Shown piece by piece: positions 1 through 7,417 of a stretch of 64,000 nucleotides of DNA. The first letter of the stretch is position 1, and each line of letters starts with the position of its first letter. The DNA comes from Domibacillus tundrae (GTDB lineage Bacteria; Bacillota; Bacilli; Bacillales; Domibacillaceae), in contig NZ_LAJA01000001.1 of the NCBI RefSeq assembly GCF_000970675.1, positions 434,001-498,000 on the forward strand, written 5' to 3'. Position numbers and translations under genes: made by a program. The notes under the pieces are model-generated. The model ran no database searches, was not told the DNA's origin, and saw only the letters and a list, made by a program, of their open reading frames with translations.

Positions 1-224
1 TTGAATTTTGCGTCAGCAATTTAGCAAGCGGGTCACAAGAAGCATTTGAAAAGCTTGAGCGGGATTCTAACCTTGATGTAATTGAATACGGCTGTCTCAG
101 CTACTGTACACGCTGTTCGGATTCCCCGTTTGCTCTTGTAAACGGAGAAGTTGTCGGCGGTGCGACGACAGAGGAGCTTGTTTCCAATATATATACATTT
201 ATTGATGAGACGTGGCTTTTTTAA
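1..224 (+). CDS. yuzB: YuzB family protein (DUF1450), 5'-truncated by the window edge
   Basis: The reading frame starting at base 3 is open from the window edge to TAA at 222-224, giving 73 residues that begin [12 protein letters not shown] and contain a [10 protein letters not shown] cysteine cluster and the segment [11 protein letters not shown]. This is the characteristic sequence of the small Bacillus YuzB/DUF1450 proteins, of about 78 residues, so only the first few residues are missing. The function is unknown. The conserved cysteines suggest a thiol- or metal-related role, which is inference. In B. subtilis yuzB lies in the same neighbourhood as yutM and yumC, both of which are present here. 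Confidence 0.9.
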   Translation, partial: EFCVSNLASGSQEAFEKLERDSNLDVIEYGCLSYCTRCSDSPFALVNGEVVGGATTEELVSNIYTFIDETWLF

Positions 225-230
225 ACGTCT

Positions 231-266
231 AAAAACCGGGTGCCACACTAGGCACCCGGTTTTTCT
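231..266. terminator. Bidirectional intrinsic terminator between yuzB and the DUF2225 gene
   Basis: A 10-bp stem (accgggtgcc / ggcacccggt) with a 6-base loop is flanked by an A-run on the left and a T-run on the right. It can terminate both yuzB from the left and the convergent gene from the right. Confidence 0.85.
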
Positions 267-964
267 TATGCAGATTCTTCCTGCGTTTTCATTTGTTCAC
301 GTAGTTCATGCCATCGGTCGCGGGCCATTTCGATAATTTGTTTTTCGTTTGAATTGCGCTGGCGCTCAATGACTTTCGAAAAATACGTTACCGCTTTTTC
401 CTTGCGTTCTAATTTCCGGTTTAACTCACCGAGCAAATACAACACTTTAATTTCAGACATTTTCGCCGTCACATCTTCTGTGGAAAACGCTTCTTCATAT
501 TCCCGGGCTGCAATTGATAAAAAACGTTTTTCCTCTTTTTTTCGGCTCATATCCCGGTAAATCCATGCCGTACGAAGTGCAAGACCGGCAAGGATTAAAT
601 GTTTTTCTTTTTTTAACACCCCTGAATAAAGAGCGAGCTTGTAGCTTTTAATTGCTTTCGAAGGGGAGCGTTCCCCGCTGAAGTCTTGCTCGACCCAATG
701 ATCAGAAACGGATGCTTTTAAGACATCTGCTGTTCCTGGCGCGAAATAAGGCGTAAAGTCTTCTGTAAACGAATACCCACAATGAAAGCAGACATGAACA
801 TTATAAAAAAGAGGATTGATTTGGCCATTTTCATAAAGCGGCTTCAAATCCGTATCCTGCCCGGTTACTTTAATGGTGCTCTTTCGGACTTTTGTCGTAT
901 TAAAGGATTGTTGGCAATGAGGGCATTTCATAGTTTTACTATAGAGTGGAGGGACGTTTGACAT
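266..964 (-). CDS. DUF2225 family protein with N-terminal zinc-ribbon cysteines
   Basis: This 232-residue protein matches the DUF2225 family common in Bacillales. The N-terminal third has two CxxC pairs, C14/C17 (KCPHCQ) and C59/C62 (VCFHCGYSF), which could bind one zinc ion. Residues 90-225 are predicted to be helical and TPR-like, with repeated Ala/Leu/Tyr-rich helices. No catalytic motif is visible and the function is unknown. The ATG at 964 is supported by AAGGAGG about 9 bases upstream. The gene is monocistronic and convergent with yuzB. A protein-binding or scaffold role is a guess from the helical repeats. Confidence 0.75.
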   Translation of the reverse strand: MSNVPPLYSKTMKCPHCQQSFNTTKVRKSTIKVTGQDTDLKPLYENGQINPLFYNVHVCFHCGYSFTEDFTPYFAPGTADVLKASVSDHWVEQDFSGERSPSKAIKSYKLALYSGVLKKEKHLILAGLALRTAWIYRDMSRKKEEKRFLSIAAREYEEAFSTEDVTAKMSEIKVLYLLGELNRKLERKEKAVTYFSKVIERQRNSNEKQIIEMARDRWHELREQMKTQEESA

Positions 965-1071
965 TGATAAAGCCTCCTTAGTTTGATTTAAAGGTCTTTT
1001 TGCTTATTTTATTATACAGGATTTAAGGGTAAAAAGAATTATTTTTACAAAAAAATCAGTGAGCGGTTCAG

Positions 1072-1100
1072 TTGAGGATTTTAGAATTTAGCCGTATACT
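1072..1100 (+). promoter_or_regulatory. Sigma-A type promoter for yutM
   Basis: TTGAGG at 1072-1077, a 17-base spacer, and TATACT at 1095-1100. It lies 27 bases upstream of the yutM start. Confidence 0.65.
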
Positions 1101-1127
1101 AAAAGAAAATGAAAGGAGAGATTTCAT

Positions 1128-1496
1128 TTGTCTGAACAACAAGTTGTGACTATTACGGAAGCTGCGGCTTTTCAAATAAAAGATATGATGAAACAAAACG
1201 AAGAAGAAGGTTCATTGTTGCGCGTAGCTGTCCACGGTGGGGGATGCAGCGGGTTATCATACGGAATGGGCTTTACACCGTCCGCTGAAGAAGGCGACAT
1301 TCACTTAAACCAGCACGGCATTTCTATTGTCGTGGCGAAAAACGATGCAGCGATTTTAAATGGAACAATCGTTGATTACAAACAGTCGCTGATGGGCGGC
1401 GGTTTCACTATTGATAATCCGAATGCGATCGCCTCATGCGGATGCGGCTCATCTTTCAGAACGAAAACGAACGAAGGCGCACCGGAAAATTGTTAA
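1128..1496 (+). CDS. yutM: HesB/IscA-type iron-sulfur cluster carrier
   Basis: This is a 122-residue A-type Fe-S carrier (HesB/IscA/ErpA family, B. subtilis YutM). The three invariant cysteines are present: C40 in GGGCSGLSY, and C104 and C106 in the C-terminal SCGCGSSF motif. Such proteins accept a cluster from SufU/SufB-type scaffolds and pass it to apo-enzymes in the cytoplasm. The start is a TTG at 1128 with GAAAGGAGAG upstream. The last ~80 bp of this gene occur again at 2872-2957 as a decayed copy, and everything between appears to be inserted DNA. If that reading is right, the inserted element supplied the present 3' end of yutM. Confidence 0.9.
   Translation: MSEQQVVTITEAAAFQIKDMMKQNEEEGSLLRVAVHGGGCSGLSYGMGFTPSAEEGDIHLNQHGISIVVAKNDAAILNGTIVDYKQSLMGGGFTIDNPNAIASCGCGSSFRTKTNEGAPENC
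1410..1496 (+). repeat. Direct repeat, left copy (3' end of yutM, possible attL)
   Basis: This is the functional 3' end of yutM. The stretch 1418-1496 matches 2879-2957 with 8 mismatches in 79 positions by eye, and both copies end at the same TAA. Most differences are transitions, making the distal copy AT-richer. See the right copy and the mobile-element entry. Confidence 0.85.
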
Positions 1497-1924
1497 CGTT
1501 AGCCAACCGTTAAGTTAAACGGCGGGGCGGTTAATCACCGCAGGTAATAGGTGTGCACGGCGTATTTTATTCGACTAAACACAAGCGCAAATATGGCGGT
1601 TTAGGCTTATTTATAACGATCTTCTTTAACGGTTTATTCGTAATCCGTTGAGGGGGGGCGTTTTTTTGTGGCATTAAATTAAGAAGCGTTTGCGCACGGT
1701 TTGGAATGATATTTGAATGAGCTGTCCAGTGGTTACATGTTTTATTTGTTAACCATTGTGGTGGAAAAATAAACTGCACATAAAAAAGCCACGGAGGAAA
1801 ACCGCTGCGTATGTTTAAAAAAAGCTGATTTATATAATATTCGTTATGTGAGTTGATCGCTCAATCGTGTTATAGGCTCTAGGAATAAATTATAGAATAT
1901 CCAAAATAGTAGGAGGTATTGGCG
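1497..1924. other. Gene-free left part of the insertion at yutM
   Basis: I see no supported gene in these 428 bases. A 70-codon minus-strand frame (1567-1779) exists but has no ribosome site and an unlikely composition. A strong site and a five-codon frame on the plus strand around 1790-1825 (GGAGGAAAACC, then ATG near 1810) lead nowhere. Short G-rich runs and several imperfect inverted repeats, such as near 1505-1545, are present. No intrinsic terminator for yutM is evident here. The hairpin that probably served it is now at 2976-3022, beyond the insertion. Confidence 0.5.
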
Positions 1925-2320
1925 TTGCCAGGAGCTGAAACTATGATTAGACGAATCGTTTATAGCCTTCCTGAAACAAAATACTTGAGAGTTTGGGGTC
2001 TAAGGATTCCGTGGGGAGTGAATTGGGTTGATCATAGGGTGGGAATTTATGCGGGTTTTGATTATCCGAGTGTAACGCCTGAAAATCAAGCATTAATTTA
2101 CGAGTGCGCGTCTCTCGCTGGATTGGCCGCTGCAGCTCCTTTAGCTAAAGCTGTGGCAGCTTGTCAAAGTGGAGTTGAATGTCCGGATGCTATAGCGGAT
2201 GGTTTACCGGCAGCTGATTCAATATTACGGGAAACATTCTTTAAATATATTGAGAGTTCAGGATTGCCGGATGACGTAAAAAAAAGAGTAGATATCGGTA
2301 TTTATATAAGGGACGAATGA
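1925..2320 (+). CDS. Uncharacterised protein with an alanine-rich hydrophobic segment (island gene)
   Basis: I do not recognise this protein. The best start is TTG at 1925, eight bases after AGGAGG at 1911-1916, giving about 131 residues. An ATG at 1943 is the alternative; a TTG at 1919 is too close to the site. There is no signal peptide. The first ~45 residues are rich in aromatic and basic residues (IRRIVYSLPE, LRVWGLRIPW). A central helix (LAGLAAAAPLAKAVAACQ) is hydrophobic enough to insert in or sit on a membrane. It is flanked by three cysteines, and an acidic amphipathic tail follows. It lies inside the yutM insertion upstream of a holin, so a phage or bacteriocin-like role is possible, but this is inference only. 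Confidence 0.55.
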   Translation: MPGAETMIRRIVYSLPETKYLRVWGLRIPWGVNWVDHRVGIYAGFDYPSVTPENQALIYECASLAGLAAAAPLAKAVAACQSGVECPDAIADGLPAADSILRETFFKYIESSGLPDDVKKRVDIGIYIRDE

Positions 2321-2449
2321 AGGAGGAGCTGATTAAAATCGCTTCTTTTTGTGCATAAAAACTGTCAGTGAGAAATGAGACGGGGCTGCCATTGACTAAA
2401 CAATATATGTACAACTAGATCAACTTTACTCATTGGAGGTGTTAAAACG

Positions 2450-2512
2450 ATGAAAAAACGCAAGAAGAAACGCAGCAAACTAGTACGCAGAAGTGAAAAG
2501 CCGGGTGAATGA
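2450..2512 (+). CDS. Possible 20-residue, very basic peptide in the island
   Basis: An ATG at 2450 preceded by TTGGAGGTG at good spacing opens a 20-codon frame, MKKRKKKRSKLVRRSEKPGE. Eleven of the 20 residues are Lys or Arg. It may be a real micro-protein, a leader peptide for the following genes, or the broken front of a longer phage gene: the frame after the stop stays open for roughly 100 codons. No family is recognisable. Confidence 0.35.
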   Translation: MKKRKKKRSKLVRRSEKPGE

Positions 2513-2645
2513 AAAAAACAGACGCAAACAGTCGTAGCCTCAGCACCGGGCGAATATCTTGTAATGACCGGCATGTCCAGCTCAGACACAGCAGCGGAAG
2601 GGGCATGTTCAGCCGGAATCCGAAAGTGCGAAGGAGGGCCGGGGC

Positions 2646-2831
2646 ATGAAACAACGGTGGAAAAGCTACGGACTGTGGATCGCAGTGGCCGCGCTTGTTG
2701 GTATGGTGCTGCAGGATTTTGGGGTAATGATCCCACCGGAAAGGTACGATGCTTACGTAGACATCTTGCTAACGATCGCAGTGCTCGGAGGCATCATCAA
2801 CAACCCTGGCGGAAATGAACAACATAACTAG
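2646..2831 (+). CDS. Phage-type holin
   Basis: This 61-residue protein has a short basic N-terminus (MKQRWKSYG), a first hydrophobic helix (residues 10-26), a short polar turn (PPERYDAY), and a second hydrophobic helix ending in LGGIINNPGG. The last motif is typical of the small two-helix holins of Gram-positive phages, where the helices are followed by a GI(I/V)N(D/N)P turn. Holins form membrane lesions that release the endolysin. AAGGAGG lies eight bases upstream of the ATG. No endolysin follows, so the lysis cassette is incomplete. The gene ends about 40 bp before the duplicated yutM 3' end. Confidence 0.7.
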   Translation: MKQRWKSYGLWIAVAALVGMVLQDFGVMIPPERYDAYVDILLTIAVLGGIINNPGGNEQHN

Positions 2832-2871
2832 AGGAACACTAACGACTTTGACTCGCCATACACAAATGGCC

Positions 2872-2957
2872 ATTGAAGTCCGAATGCGATCGCGTCATAC
2901 AGATGCGGTTCATCTTTCAGAACGAAAACGAACGAAGACACATCGGAAAATGGTTAA
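2872..2957 (+). repeat. Direct repeat, right copy (decayed yutM 3' end, possible attR)
   Basis: In the yutM frame this segment reads PNAIASYRCGSSFRTKTNE and ends DTSENG followed by TAA, compared with PNAIASCGCGSSF and EGAPENC in the intact gene. The CG dipeptide has become YR, removing one of the three cluster ligands. There is no start for this fragment, so it is a relic. The original yutM terminator appears to follow at 2976-3022. Confidence 0.85.
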
Positions 2958-2975
2958 CAATATGTTCTTTTAATT

Positions 2976-3022
2976 AAAAAGCGTTCGCCAGTATCTATTT
3001 GGTACAGGCGAACGCTTTTTTA
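2976..3022. terminator. Intrinsic terminator downstream of the yutM insertion
   Basis: AAAAAGCGTTCGCC pairs with GGCGAACGCTTTTTT across a ~18-base loop. The A-run on the left makes it bidirectional, so it can also end the small minus-strand frame that begins at 3133. Confidence 0.85.
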
Positions 3023-3133
3023 TTAGTCCGTTTTCCTTTTTCGGGTAATCCATATTGAAATCAAAGGAATAACAATAAAAAAGGTGATAAAAAAAACGAA
3101 GATAAACTGTAAAAGCCAGAGATCATTATACAA
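3023..3133 (-). CDS. Putative 36-residue single-span membrane protein
   Basis: On the minus strand a TTG at 3131-3133 is preceded by CGGGAGGAAATCAA, a good ribosome site, and opens a 36-codon frame. The product begins LYNDLWLLQF, continues as one unbroken hydrophobic helix of about 24 residues, and ends in a strongly basic tail (ITRKRKTD). That arrangement predicts an N-out, C-in membrane peptide. The stop codon abuts the terminator at 2976-3022. I do not recognise a family. It is supported by the ribosome site, the amphipathic layout and the terminator, but short size limits certainty. Confidence 0.45.
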   Translation of the reverse strand: MYNDLWLLQFIFVFFITFFIVIPLISIWITRKRKTD

Positions 3134-3393
3134 ATTGATTTCCTCCCGTACATCTATTTTTAATCTTAGTATGGACAAAGAGAAGAAGATCAATTCTAAA
3201 GAGCTTGATCATTTACAAAATCATTAAAAGGTTTTTATACCTATAAACATACATATGATATTTTTCCTATTTTTCCTATTTATTAAAGTTTTTTAAATTA
3301 TCTGTAAAGATTCTATTTTACAATAGAAAGTAGATTACAATAAAGAAGGTTCTTTCCGGGACGACTAAACACATTTCAGAGAGGGGTTTTTTT
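3134..3393. promoter_or_regulatory. AT-rich upstream region of the secreted nuclease gene
   Basis: This 260-base spacer holds no gene. Close to the nuclease start it contains the hexamers TTTACA and ATTACA around 3317-3342 and a possible TACAAT -10. TT(A/T)ACA repeats resemble PhoP boxes of Bacillus, which would make sense for a nuclease that scavenges phosphate from DNA. The spacing is not canonical and the call is weak. Confidence 0.3.
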
Positions 3394-6300
3394 ATGAGAA
3401 AGATTGGACAAGTTTTATTTGCTCTTATACTCGTCATTGGCGCACTGCTTCCATTTCAGACACCGGCTAGTGCAGCTTCTATAACAGTTGCAGAAGCGGT
3501 TGCCAGTAATACGGGGACAGCGACGGTCGAAGGATATATTGTCGGTTTTGCCTTGTCAGGAAGTAATTATACGACAGATCCTGAGCGATATAAAAACACT
3601 AATATTGGCATCGCTGACGAAGCAGGAGAAACCGATCCGGCTAAAATCATGCCGGTACAGCTGACAACGTCTTTTCGTACTGGCATTAATTTAGCAGAAA
3701 ACCCAGATAATATTGGTAAAAAAGTTCAAGTGACAGGCTCTCTAGAACCTTATTTTACTGTGCCGGGCTTAAAATCCCCTACGTCTGTCGTACTGCTGGA
3801 TGATGACGGCATAGAAGAACCTGAAGAGCCGGTTGACCTTGTGAAAGAATCGATTTCAGCAGTCCGTCAAAAAGCGGAAGGTGCTGATGTGTGGACGTCC
3901 GGCACGGTGACGGCTGTTTTTGGAAACAACGTGTACATCCAGGATGAGACAGCCGGCATCGTGTTGTATGGCTCCGGCATGAATGTGGCGGTCGGTGATA
4001 TCATTGAAGCAAAAGGGAAAATTGACGATTATAATTCCCTGCTTGAAATTGCAGTTCAAGCCGGTGGGGTTACGGTGACGGGCAGCGGCGATATGCCGGC
4101 TTCGTCGACTGTGACAGCCGCTGATTTAACAGAAGCTGCTGAAGGAACGCTCGTGAAAATAAACAATGTATCGGTCGCCAGCTTTTCAGGAGGCAACTAT
4201 ACAGCAACAGATAAAGACGGGAATGAATTTCAAATCAGACCGCAAGATGCAGCATTGGTAGCTGTAAATACAAACTATGATTCTATTACAGGTGCAGTAG
4301 GTTCCTACAATAACGTCTATCAATTAATTCCACGCGGTACGGAAGATATTGAAGCTGATTCATCGACTGTTCAAGCCGTGACAGCAAATCCAGCGGCGGG
4401 CGTAGTAGAAGCGGGAACCGGCGTCTCTCTTGCTTCATCGACAGAAGCTGCGGAAATTCGCTATACACTAGACGGCTCTGAACCAACAAAAGAAAGTACG
4501 CTTTTTTCAGACCCGATTGTCATCGACGAAAATAAAACGATCAAAGCGAAAGCATTTAAAGATGGATTAGCGGACAGCACCGTTTCTGAATTTACGTATG
4601 TGATACAAAAAGACATCGTCCGCATTCATGACATTCAAGGAGCGGGACACACGTCTCCATATAACAATTTAACAGTCGAAAATGTGGATGGTGTCGTAAC
4701 ACATATTGTGGACAACAATAACTTTTATATGCAAAGCATTGAGGCAGATGACGATGAAAGCACATCGGAAGGAATTCTTGTTTATAAGCGGGCACACGGC
4801 TTGTCAAAAAGCGACCTTGTCAGCGTGAACGGCACCGTAAAAGAGTGGGTGCTTGAAGGCTATTCAGAAAAACTGCAGACGGATCTTCCAGTCACGGAAA
4901 TTAACGCTTCTATTGTGACGAAAAAAGAATCTAATCATGCGCTGCCTGAACCGATCATCTTTAATGAAGACCGAATGATGCCGAAGGAAGTGATCGACAA
5001 TGACCGACTGGGGACGTTTGATCCGGCGCAAGACGGCATTGACTTTTTCGAAAGTGTGGAAGGTATGCTTATTCAAGTAAATAATCCGAAAGTCGTCGCG
5101 CCGCAAAACTACGGGGAAGTCGTGGTTGTACCGAATAACATTGAAACAAATACAACAGCCGGCGCACTGCGTATTACAGCAGATGACTACAACCCGGAGC
5201 GTATTCACCTTGATCTAAATGATGAAGATTTTGTTGCGAAAACAGGTGATTCGTTTAATGGCAATGTAACTGGTGTGGTCAGCTACGGTTACAGTAACTT
5301 TAAAGTGCTTGTCGATGAAGTACCAGAGCTGAATGATGGCGGTTTAACAGGTGAAGAAACAACACTCACCGCAACAGAAGACGGATTGACAATTGCTTCT
5401 TACAATCTTGAAAATTTTTCAACTGCTTCAGGAGCAGATAAAACGAACCGGTTAGCTGCCGGAATCGTAAACGGCATGAAGTCACCGGATATTATCGGTG
5501 TTACAGAAGTGCAGGATAACGATGGGCCGGCTGATTCCGGAACGACAGATGCTTCAGAAAGTGCGGTTGCGTTAATTGCTGCCATTGAAGCGCTTGGCGG
5601 ACCAACGTATGTATACACCGATGTTGCACCGGCAGATAAAATGGATGGGGGGCAGCCAGGTGGAAACATCCGTGTTGGTTTCTTGTATAACCCCGAACGA
5701 GTTTCACTTGCTGAAGGCACAAAAGGAACGGCAACAGAAGCGGCAGCATACGTAGATGGAAAGCTGACGTTGAACCCGGGCCGGATTGATCCGGACAACG
5801 CGGCGTTTGAAGACAGCCGGAAGCCGGTTGCCGCACAATTTACATTTAACGGAGAAAAGGTCATCGTTGTCGCCAACCATTTTAATTCTAAAGGTGGAGA
5901 TGAGCCGTTATTCGGAAAAAACCAGCCTCCATATTTAAGCAGTGAAGTGCAGCGAAAGCAAATTGCCGCCGTTGTCAACGGGTTCGTCCAGGATGTGAAA
6001 ACAGCTGATCCTGATGCGAACGTAGTGCTTGTTGGCGACTTTAATGATTTTGAATTTACTGAATCACTGTCAATTTTAAAAGGTTCTCAATTGACAAATA
6101 TGATCGAAAAAGTACCTGCAGAAGAACGTTTCACATACTCTTACCAAGGAAACGCACAAGTACTTGATCATATTTTGGTTACAAACAACATTGCGCCTTC
6201 AACAGAAGTGGATATCGTTCATACGAATTCACAATTCATGGAAGAGCACGGTCGTGCAAGTGACCACGATCCGGTTGTGATTCGGACGACATTTGCAGAT

Positions 6301-6633
6301 GACGTTGTAGAAGAAGATATTGTCTATGTACCAGCATTGAAAAAGAAACAATTTGTGGTCGCGAAACCGGGAATCCATTTGGAATTTGATAAAGGAGCCC
6401 GTTTCAGTAAAGGCATTGTCGTCAAGCATTCTGCAACGCTTCAAGGAGCAGGGCTAAAACACAATACCGTTATTATCTCGACTCCTCAAAAAGGACAAGT
6501 CATTGATTTGCGCGGGGCAGAAGTAAAAGAAGTTCAAATTGATACAAAGCAGGAAGTCGAGATTATCGGCGTCCAAAATGTGAAGAAATGGATCGATTCA
6601 GAAGGAGAAGAAACGCAAAAACCTGCTGCTTAA
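3394..6633 (+). CDS. Large secreted multidomain nuclease (endonuclease/exonuclease/phosphatase family)
   Basis: This is a 1079-residue exported protein. It has a Sec signal peptide (basic MRKIGQ, hydrophobic core, cleavage near ASA-A at 27/28). A DUF6359-like domain follows (about 30-140), then an OB-fold type domain (about 155-320), a chitobiase-like beta domain (about 335-400, with IRYTLDGSEP), and a second OB-type region (about 405-650). The catalytic EEP domain spans about 663-965 with NLENF, VTEVQDNDG, NHFNSKGG, VGDFNDF and SDHDPV. These supply the Mg2+ ligands and the catalytic Asp/His. The layout resembles the N-terminal part of B. subtilis YhcR and ExeM-type extracellular nucleases. 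The C-terminal ~110 residues are Lys/Val-rich without an LPXTG signal, so anchoring is unclear. The gene is monocistronic, with GAGAGGGG as ribosome site. Likely role: degrading extracellular DNA. Confidence 0.85.
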   Translation: MRKIGQVLFALILVIGALLPFQTPASAASITVAEAVASNTGTATVEGYIVGFALSGSNYTTDPERYKNTNIGIADEAGETDPAKIMPVQLTTSFRTGINLAENPDNIGKKVQVTGSLEPYFTVPGLKSPTSVVLLDDDGIEEPEEPVDLVKESISAVRQKAEGADVWTSGTVTAVFGNNVYIQDETAGIVLYGSGMNVAVGDIIEAKGKIDDYNSLLEIAVQAGGVTVTGSGDMPASSTVTAADLTEAAEGTLVKINNVSVASFSGGNYTATDKDGNEFQIRPQDAALVAVNTNYDSITGAVGSYNNVYQLIPRGTEDIEADSSTVQAVTANPAAGVVEAGTGVSLASSTEAAEIRYTLDGSEPTKESTLFSDPIVIDENKTIKAKAFKDGLADSTVSEFTYVIQKDIVRIHDIQGAGHTSPYNNLTVENVDGVVTHIVDNNNFYMQSIEADDDESTSEGILVYKRAHGLSKSDLVSVNGTVKEWVLEGYSEKLQTDLPVTEINASIVTKKESNHALPEPIIFNEDRMMPKEVIDNDRLGTFDPAQDGIDFFESVEGMLIQVNNPKVVAPQNYGEVVVVPNNIETNTTAGALRITADDYNPERIHLDLNDEDFVAKTGDSFNGNVTGVVSYGYSNFKVLVDEVPELNDGGLTGEETTLTATEDGLTIASYNLENFSTASGADKTNRLAAGIVNGMKSPDIIGVTEVQDNDGPADSGTTDASESAVALIAAIEALGGPTYVYTDVAPADKMDGGQPGGNIRVGFLYNPERVSLAEGTKGTATEAAAYVDGKLTLNPGRIDPDNAAFEDSRKPVAAQFTFNGEKVIVVANHFNSKGGDEPLFGKNQPPYLSSEVQRKQIAAVVNGFVQDVKTADPDANVVLVGDFNDFEFTESLSILKGSQLTNMIEKVPAEERFTYSYQGNAQVLDHILVTNNIAPSTEVDIVHTNSQFMEEHGRASDHDPVVIRTTFADDVVEEDIVYVPALKKKQFVVAKPGIHLEFDKGARFSKGIVVKHSATLQGAGLKHNTVIISTPQKGQVIDLRGAEVKEVQIDTKQEVEIIGVQNVKKWIDSEGEETQKPAA

Positions 6634-6641
6634 CCAGCAGA

Positions 6642-6674
6642 TAAACCGTCCGGCAGCCGCCGGGCGGTTTTTTT
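6642..6674 (+). terminator. Terminator of the secreted nuclease gene
   Basis: AAACCGTCCGG and CCGGGCGGTTTTTTT form a GC-rich stem followed by a T-run directly after the stop codon. Confidence 0.85.
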
Positions 6675-6692
6675 GGTCGCGAAACGAGCAGC

Positions 6693-6724
6693 AAAAAACC
6701 GGCGTGCGCAGGCGGCCGGTTTTC
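6693..6724 (-). terminator. Terminator of the NAD(P)-binding protein gene
   Basis: Read on the minus strand, AAAACCGGCC...GCCGGTTTTTT forms a stem followed by a T-run just downstream of the 6731-7372 gene. Confidence 0.75.
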
Positions 6725-6730
6725 CTGTAT

Positions 6731-7372
6731 CTATATTCTTTTTAGCGCTTCGCCAATGGGTACATCGCCTTCTACGATTTCAAAGATACGGCTTTCAGTC
6801 TTTTCAGCAAGCAAGCTCTGAACGAGTACTTCCGCGACGTCAGCCCGCGCGATCGACTTTGTCCGGCCGGCGACTTGTGCGGCCGCTTCAATTTTGCCGG
6901 CCGCCGCTTCATTCTTAAGTACTCCCGGCCGGACAATTGTATAGGTCAGTCCGCTTTGCATCAAATGGGCGTCTGCATCGTGCTTTGCCTGCAAATAATG
7001 CTGCATGGACTCCGGGCCTGCATCCGGCCGGTCTGCCCCCATAGAACTGAGCATAACAAACCGTTCAATGCCATGAGAAACAGCAAGATCAATTGCTTTA
7101 ATTGCCCCGTCCCGATCGACAGTGGTTGTTTTATCCGATCCGGTCGAGGAACCGGAACCTGCCGCAAAGATAACGGCATTTACGTCGTTCATCGCATAAC
7201 TGAAATCCTGCTCTAAGTCTGCCAGTACAGGCTGGGCACCGAGCTTCTCCATATCCGTCATCTGATCGGTTTTGCGCACCATCGCCTTTACGTGATGCTG
7301 AATGTTCTCCGCGAGACTTTGGACAACGAGCCGTCCTGTTGTGCCGGCTGCGCCGATGACAAGTACATGCAT
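6731..7372 (-). CDS. NAD(P)-binding epimerase-like protein (atypical SDR, YhfK-like)
   Basis: This 213-residue atypical short-chain dehydrogenase/NmrA-like protein has a Rossmann nucleotide site near the N-terminus (LVIGAAGTTGRLV, residues 4-16), the NVIFAAGSGS-type strand and loop, and LSSMGAD in the active-site region. The YxxxK catalytic pair of classical SDRs is replaced by YLQAKHDAD, and VRPGVL follows. It resembles B. subtilis YhfK and other NAD(P)H-binding proteins of unknown substrate. Such proteins act as reductases, epimerases or redox sensors in the cytoplasm. The start ATG at 7372 has AAAGGGTGG upstream. It is probably monocistronic, placed between yumC and the nuclease. Confidence 0.75.
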   Translation of the reverse strand: MHVLVIGAAGTTGRLVVQSLAENIQHHVKAMVRKTDQMTDMEKLGAQPVLADLEQDFSYAMNDVNAVIFAAGSGSSTGSDKTTTVDRDGAIKAIDLAVSHGIERFVMLSSMGADRPDAGPESMQHYLQAKHDADAHLMQSGLTYTIVRPGVLKNEAAAGKIEAAAQVAGRTKSIARADVAEVLVQSLLAEKTESRIFEIVEGDVPIGEALKRI

Positions 7373-7417
7373 GGTTGACCACCCTTTTTTACCTTTAGTT
7401 TACCCGTGGTAAAAAAA

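Larger units (their letters stand above)
1497..2957 (+). mobile_element. Degenerate prophage or integrative-element remnant at the yutM 3' end
   Basis: About 1.46 kb is bracketed by two copies of the last ~80 bp of yutM. This is the usual footprint of site-specific integration into the 3' end of a conserved gene, in which the element restores the gene end. Inside are an orphan gene (1925-2320), a 20-residue basic peptide and a phage holin gene close to the right repeat, which is where lysis genes often sit next to an attachment site. No integrase is left. The right copy has lost one cluster-ligand cysteine and is non-functional. A segmental duplication followed by insertion would be an alternative explanation. 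Confidence 0.6.

Noticed and set aside
1567-1779. 70-codon minus-strand frame in the yutM insertion
   Set aside because: No ribosome site, unusual composition and no recognisable features.
5400-5978. A 192-codon minus-strand open frame inside the secreted nuclease gene, and a second one at 5501-5836
   Set aside because: They lie antisense to a well-supported coding region, have low-complexity Ser/Pro-rich composition and no ribosome site. They reflect codon bias of the real gene.
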